From the NCBI GenBank assembly GCA_016789725.1, contig JAEUQN010000046.1, positions 1 to 40,348 on the forward strand: a stretch of DNA of 40,348 bases, in the 5' to 3' direction. Source of the stretch: Blastocatellia bacterium. Lineage in GTDB: Bacteria > Acidobacteriota > Blastocatellia > RBC074. The notes below the pieces were generated by a model. The model did no database searches. It saw nothing but the letters and a program-made list of their open reading frames with translations, and was not told the DNA's origin. Below, piece by piece: positions 37,402 through 40,348 of the stretch; positions within the stretch are counted from its first letter, which is position 1, and every line of letters starts with the position of its first letter. A program made the position numbers and the translations under genes.

Positions 37402-39244
37402 ACTCCGAAAAGCGCCCGATCACCGCCGCCAATGCGCCACGCAGATCAAGCAATGTGGGGTCGCCCAGATTAGAGAAAATGGGATCGCCGTTCGCTTCAT
37501 CAAACACCAGCACATCGCCGGAGAAGTCGTAGTATGACGGATTCGTCGTTGCATAGTCGTAGGTCGTCGCAAACGATAAACGATTGTTCGTGATGAACCG
37601 CAAGTTTGTGCCGAATTGCATTGAATGCTGGCCTCTGCTCCACGAAATGTCATCTGTGATGTTATGCACGGGCGTCACGCGGGCAATCGTGCGTTGATAA
37701 TTCAAGGGATCGAAGACAAAGCGAAAAGAGACCTCATTTTGAGCCGAATCGCCTCCCTGACTAAAGGCTGCGTGCGTCAATCCATAACGGACGTGGTTGA
37801 CCAGCGTATTTGAAATCGTCCACGCATGCCCAATGGACAGCCCTTTCGGATGATTCCAAAGGGTTGGCGCAGGGGTATCAGGGAAGCGTTGCCCGGTCAG
37901 GTCGGTGGCTGCAATGGTGGCATTGTCGTTTTGATAATTCAGCCGCGCGAAGACGGTATGATTGTTGGCGACATTAAAATCAAAGCGCGCAATGTAGGTG
38001 TCCTGTTGGACGGGCGCGGAGGCATTGAAACGAAAGCCGCTGGTATTCAATCCATCGCCGGTTGAGGTGTCATTGGCGCGATACTTTTGTGCCGCCGCCG
38101 CAAGCAGCGAGAGCGCGGTAGTGTTGATGCCAGGACTTGCGCCATTCGCCGCCAAATACGCCGCATTGATTTGCGCTGCCGTCTGACAAGTGACGCCCGC
38201 TGGAGTTCCTGCCGGACAGCTCGGATCGCTGGCTCCGTTGGCGGATTTGTAGCGCACTATGCCTTGCCCCAGAGTAGCGAGCGGAACCGTGCGCACCACA
38301 CTTGTTCCTTTGGCTTCGCGGAATCCTTCGTAATTGAAGAAAAAAAACGCGCGCCCTTTTTTGATAGGGCCGCCGAGTGAACCACCAAAGTTATTGCGAA
38401 TCAGTGCCGGACGCTCAACGCCCGCTTTGTTATTAAACCAATCGTTTGCAGACGTGACTGTGTTGCGGTGATATTCATAGAGCGAACCGTGAAAATTATC
38501 AGTGCCGGATTTGGTGACAAGCGCGACTTGTGCGCCGGACGAACGGCCCGCGTCGGCGTTTGCATTCGTCGTCGTGACGCGGAATTCCTGCAACGAATCC
38601 GGCGTCAGACGAAGCACGCTGAAAAACGCTGCGCCGCCTTGTTGTTCGTTGACATCCACGCCATCCAGCGTGACATTCGATTGATCGGAACGCGCGCCAT
38701 TCACATGGCCTCCGCGTTGTACATCGTCTTCATTTCCTGTCGCAGGCGTCACGCCGGATTGCAGCGAAAGAAGTCCCGGAATGTTGCGCGCATTCAACGG
38801 CAGCTCAATCACCTTCGTGCTGTTGAAACTGTTGCCAAGCGTCGCATCGGTGGTGTTGAGAATCGCTTCGCCGCCGGTCACTGTGACGGTGTCAGCAATT
38901 CCACCAATCTGAGTGAAGGATAGATTCAACGTCAACGGCGTGTTGACCAGCACTTGGACATTGGTATTTTCAATGGATGCGAAGCCCTGGGCTTCAGCTT
39001 TTATTTTATAAACTCCGGGCGTAACTTGCGGAATCTGATAGGCTCCGTTATCCGCCGACGTGACGGTGCGGCTGACGCCCGTAGTTTTGTTCGTAATGAT
39101 GATCGTTGCGTTCGGGATGGCGTTCCCCTGGGGATCGGAAACGGTTCCCGACACGATAGTATTTTGAGCAAAGGCAGACGTTGCCAACAAGCTCAGTACG
39201 AGAATCAAAAGTGCGTGCTGCAAAATTGGGTAGATGGCTCGCAT
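37298..39244 (-). CDS. N-terminal part of a frameshifted Oar-like TonB-dependent receptor
   Basis: The 648-residue frame has a signal peptide (about 1-26, AFAQ), a carboxypeptidase-regulatory-like domain (about 28-115; GTVSDPQGNAIPNATIIITN), a plug region (NVTLDGVDVNEQQGG, about 185-200) and the first barrel half with FFFFNYEGFREAKGT. It departs from the family after YGPDGKLLAPGSG and stops at 37298. GGAGG lies five bases before the ATG. Alone it lacks the barrel C-terminus needed for outer-membrane insertion. The family segment normally between this point and PTTSL... is missing, so a deletion with frame change is likely. Confidence 0.8.
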   Translation of the reverse strand: MRAIYPILQHALLILVLSLLATSAFAQNTIVSGTVSDPQGNAIPNATIIITNKTTGVSRTVTSADNGAYQIPQVTPGVYKIKAEAQGFASIENTNVQVLVNTPLTLNLSFTQIGGIADTVTVTGGEAILNTTDATLGNSFNSTKVIELPLNARNIPGLLSLQSGVTPATGNEDDVQRGGHVNGARSDQSNVTLDGVDVNEQQGGAAFFSVLRLTPDSLQEFRVTTTNANADAGRSSGAQVALVTKSGTDNFHGSLYEYHRNTVTSANDWFNNKAGVERPALIRNNFGGSLGGPIKKGRAFFFFNYEGFREAKGTSVVRTVPLATLGQGIVRYKSANGASDPSCPAGTPAGVTCQTAAQINAAYLAANGASPGINTTALSLLAAAAQKYRANDTSTGDGLNTSGFRFNASAPVQQDTYIARFDFNVANNHTVFARLNYQNDNATIAATDLTGQRFPDTPAPTLWNHPKGLSIGHAWTISNTLVNHVRYGLTHAAFSQGGDSAQNEVSFRFVFDPLNYQRTIARVTPVHNITDDISWSRGQHSMQFGTNLRFITNNRLSFATTYDYATTNPSYYDFSGDVLVFDEANGDPIFSNLGDPTLLDLRGALAAVIGRFSEYGANINYGPDGKLLAPGSGIGRAGQADDEPQRFL

Positions 39245-39593
39245 AACTCCTCCTGAGAACGTAGGTTTTACAACTTGAATGGAGTGCAGCGTTTTCGAGT
39301 GATGACGAACGGCTGCCCCCGGCTTACACTCATTTGTGAATGAGCAAGGTCTGTGCCGTTTTTCTGAGATGATCGTGAAAGAGAAGCGTGCGAAGAGGTT
39401 AGCGATTGTGGGCGAAAGTTTGATCCGGCGGAAATCGTGGCTGCGCTTTCCAGGATTTTATATCGGATAAGATTTTCTCAATAAGAAATCTTGTTTGCGA
39501 TCATATTGGAAGAAATGCCAGGGGGGGATTTGGGCGGGGCTGGCATCATTCTGCAACTGATCTTGAACCCTAGCCCCTGATACCTAACCTCTG
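39245..39593. other. Intergenic region upstream of the broken receptor
   Basis: No gene is seen in this 349-bp gap. AAGATTTTCT (39469-39478) and AAGAAATCTT (39483-39492) nearly pair, and CTCATT/AATGAG (39329-39334/39339-39344) pair exactly. A weak minus-strand promoter is possible: TTGAGA (39481-39476), 15-bp spacer, TAAAAT (39460-39455). A G-run occurs near 39524. Confidence 0.35.
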
Positions 39594-40348
39594 TCAGCCT
39601 TTGCTGAGGAATTTTTTGATGCCGTTCTGGCAATCTTCGGTCATCCGCGCAATCGCATTCATGTCCACGCCCGCCCGAATGGATTGCTCGAAACTCATGC
39701 CATCGGTTTGATAAAGCAACTGCTTCGTCAGCATCACAGCGGATGCGCTGAGAGCCGCAATTTCATTGGCGAATTTGTCCACTTCGGCGTCAAAGTCTTC
39801 GTCGTTGCAGACGCGATTCACAAACCCGATGCGTTCGGCTTCGTCTGCCGCAATGACCTTGCCCGTTACGAGCAATTCAAGCGTCCGCTTTTCGCCGAGG
39901 CTGCGTCGCAGAAAGGCCATCACCATCGCGGCGACGAAACCGATTTTGACTTCCGGGTACGCGAACTGTGCCGAACGCGCCGCGATAATCAAATCGCACG
40001 CTGTCGCCAATCCTGCGCCGCCCGCAAATGCGCGCCCGCGCACTGCGGCGATGACAGGCTTTTTCATGCGACGCGGTTTGCTGAACATTTCCGACGCAGC
40101 CGCAGCATCGTGCAAGTTGTCGAGGACTGTCGCTTGCGAAAGCCGTTCGAGTTGCGCGAGGTCTGCACCCGCACAAAAATCTGTTCCTGCGCCGCGCAGC
40201 ACTACGACTTTGACGGCTTCGTCGGCATCGGCGGCATTCAACGCACTGAGCAGTTCGCGCACCAATTGATCGCCGAGCGCATTGCGTTTTTCGGGACGAT
40301 TGAGCGTGATGTGCGCGACAGCGCCTTTGGTTTCGGAAAGGATTTGAG
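39594..40348 (-). CDS. Enoyl-CoA hydratase/isomerase family protein, 5' end beyond the window
   Basis: The crotonase-fold frame runs off the right edge; upstream of the in-frame GTG at 40265 it continues with [17 protein letters not shown], the typical family N-terminus, so the real start lies beyond 40348. FCAGADL and [19 protein letters not shown] supply the oxyanion-hole residues. PEVKIGF keeps the second catalytic-position Glu, but the first Glu of classical hydratases (GGxEL) is replaced in GGAGL, as in methylglutaconyl-CoA hydratase-like members. Probable role: acyl-CoA or branched-chain amino-acid breakdown; exact substrate unknown. Confidence 0.9.
   Translation of the reverse strand, partial: QILSETKGAVAHITLNRPEKRNALGDQLVRELLSALNAADADEAVKVVVLRGAGTDFCAGADLAQLERLSQATVLDNLHDAAAASEMFSKPRRMKKPVIAAVRGRAFAGGAGLATACDLIIAARSAQFAYPEVKIGFVAAMVMAFLRRSLGEKRTLELLVTGKVIAADEAERIGFVNRVCNDEDFDAEVDKFANEIAALSASAVMLTKQLLYQTDGMSFEQSIRAGVDMNAIARMTEDCQNGIKKFLSKG

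Overview
The window most likely comes from the chromosome of an Acidobacteriota member, perhaps class Blastocatellia. The clues are roughly balanced GC, large Oar-type TonB-dependent receptors with an N-terminal carboxypeptidase-regulatory domain, a secreted TPR-CHAT protein, a DUF1080 protein, and intergenic palindromic repeats. This placement is inference from gene content; no database search was possible.

Layout. (1) 1-2375, minus strand: a secreted M20 metallopeptidase (TTG start) and a secreted DUF1080 protein. (2) 2376-2878: a divergent regulatory region with a near-consensus promoter, an A-tract and a leader of about 325 nt that can fold in alternative ways. (3) 2879-23535, plus strand: a merged str-S10-spc-alpha ribosomal cluster: rpsL-rpsG-fusA-tuf-rpsJ-rplCDWB-rpsS-rplV-rpsC-rplP-rpmC-rpsQ-rplNXE-rpsN-rpsH-rplFR-rpsE-rpmD-rplO-secY-adk-map-infA-rpmJ-rpsMKD-rpoA-rplQ. 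It has an internal promoter before infA and ends at a clear intrinsic terminator (23582-23630). S4, S14 and L36 are all cysteine-containing (zinc) forms. (4) 23675-25695: accB-accC, the biotin carrier and biotin carboxylase of acetyl-CoA carboxylase. (5) 34204-25770, minus strand: a TPR protein, an Oar-like TonB-dependent receptor and a 1240-residue periplasmic TPR-CHAT protein with an intact His/Cys dyad. (6) 34329-34733: nested palindromes, including a MITE-like element, then a small membrane protein with an HEFGH motif (plus strand). (7) 39244-35569, minus strand: a second Oar-like receptor broken by a frameshift and apparent internal deletion near 37345. (8) 39594 to the right edge, minus strand: an enoyl-CoA hydratase family gene cut off at its 5' end.

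The ribosomal block supplies ribosomal proteins, elongation factors, the Sec channel, adenylate kinase, N-terminal Met removal, IF-1 and RNA polymerase alpha as one growth-controlled unit. The accessory right half concerns the cell envelope: outer-membrane receptors, TPR scaffolds and a caspase-like protease.

The least expected signals are non-coding. At least eleven gaps inside the ribosomal and accBC blocks carry sequence with a 7-nt period, often as inverted repeats, often ending within a few bases of a start codon and in place of a Shine-Dalgarno. The rpsL leader has one 8-mer that can pair with either of two downstream copies of its complement, overlapped by a 41-codon leucine-rich uORF. 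The tuf gene has glycine and arginine codon use unlike its neighbours.
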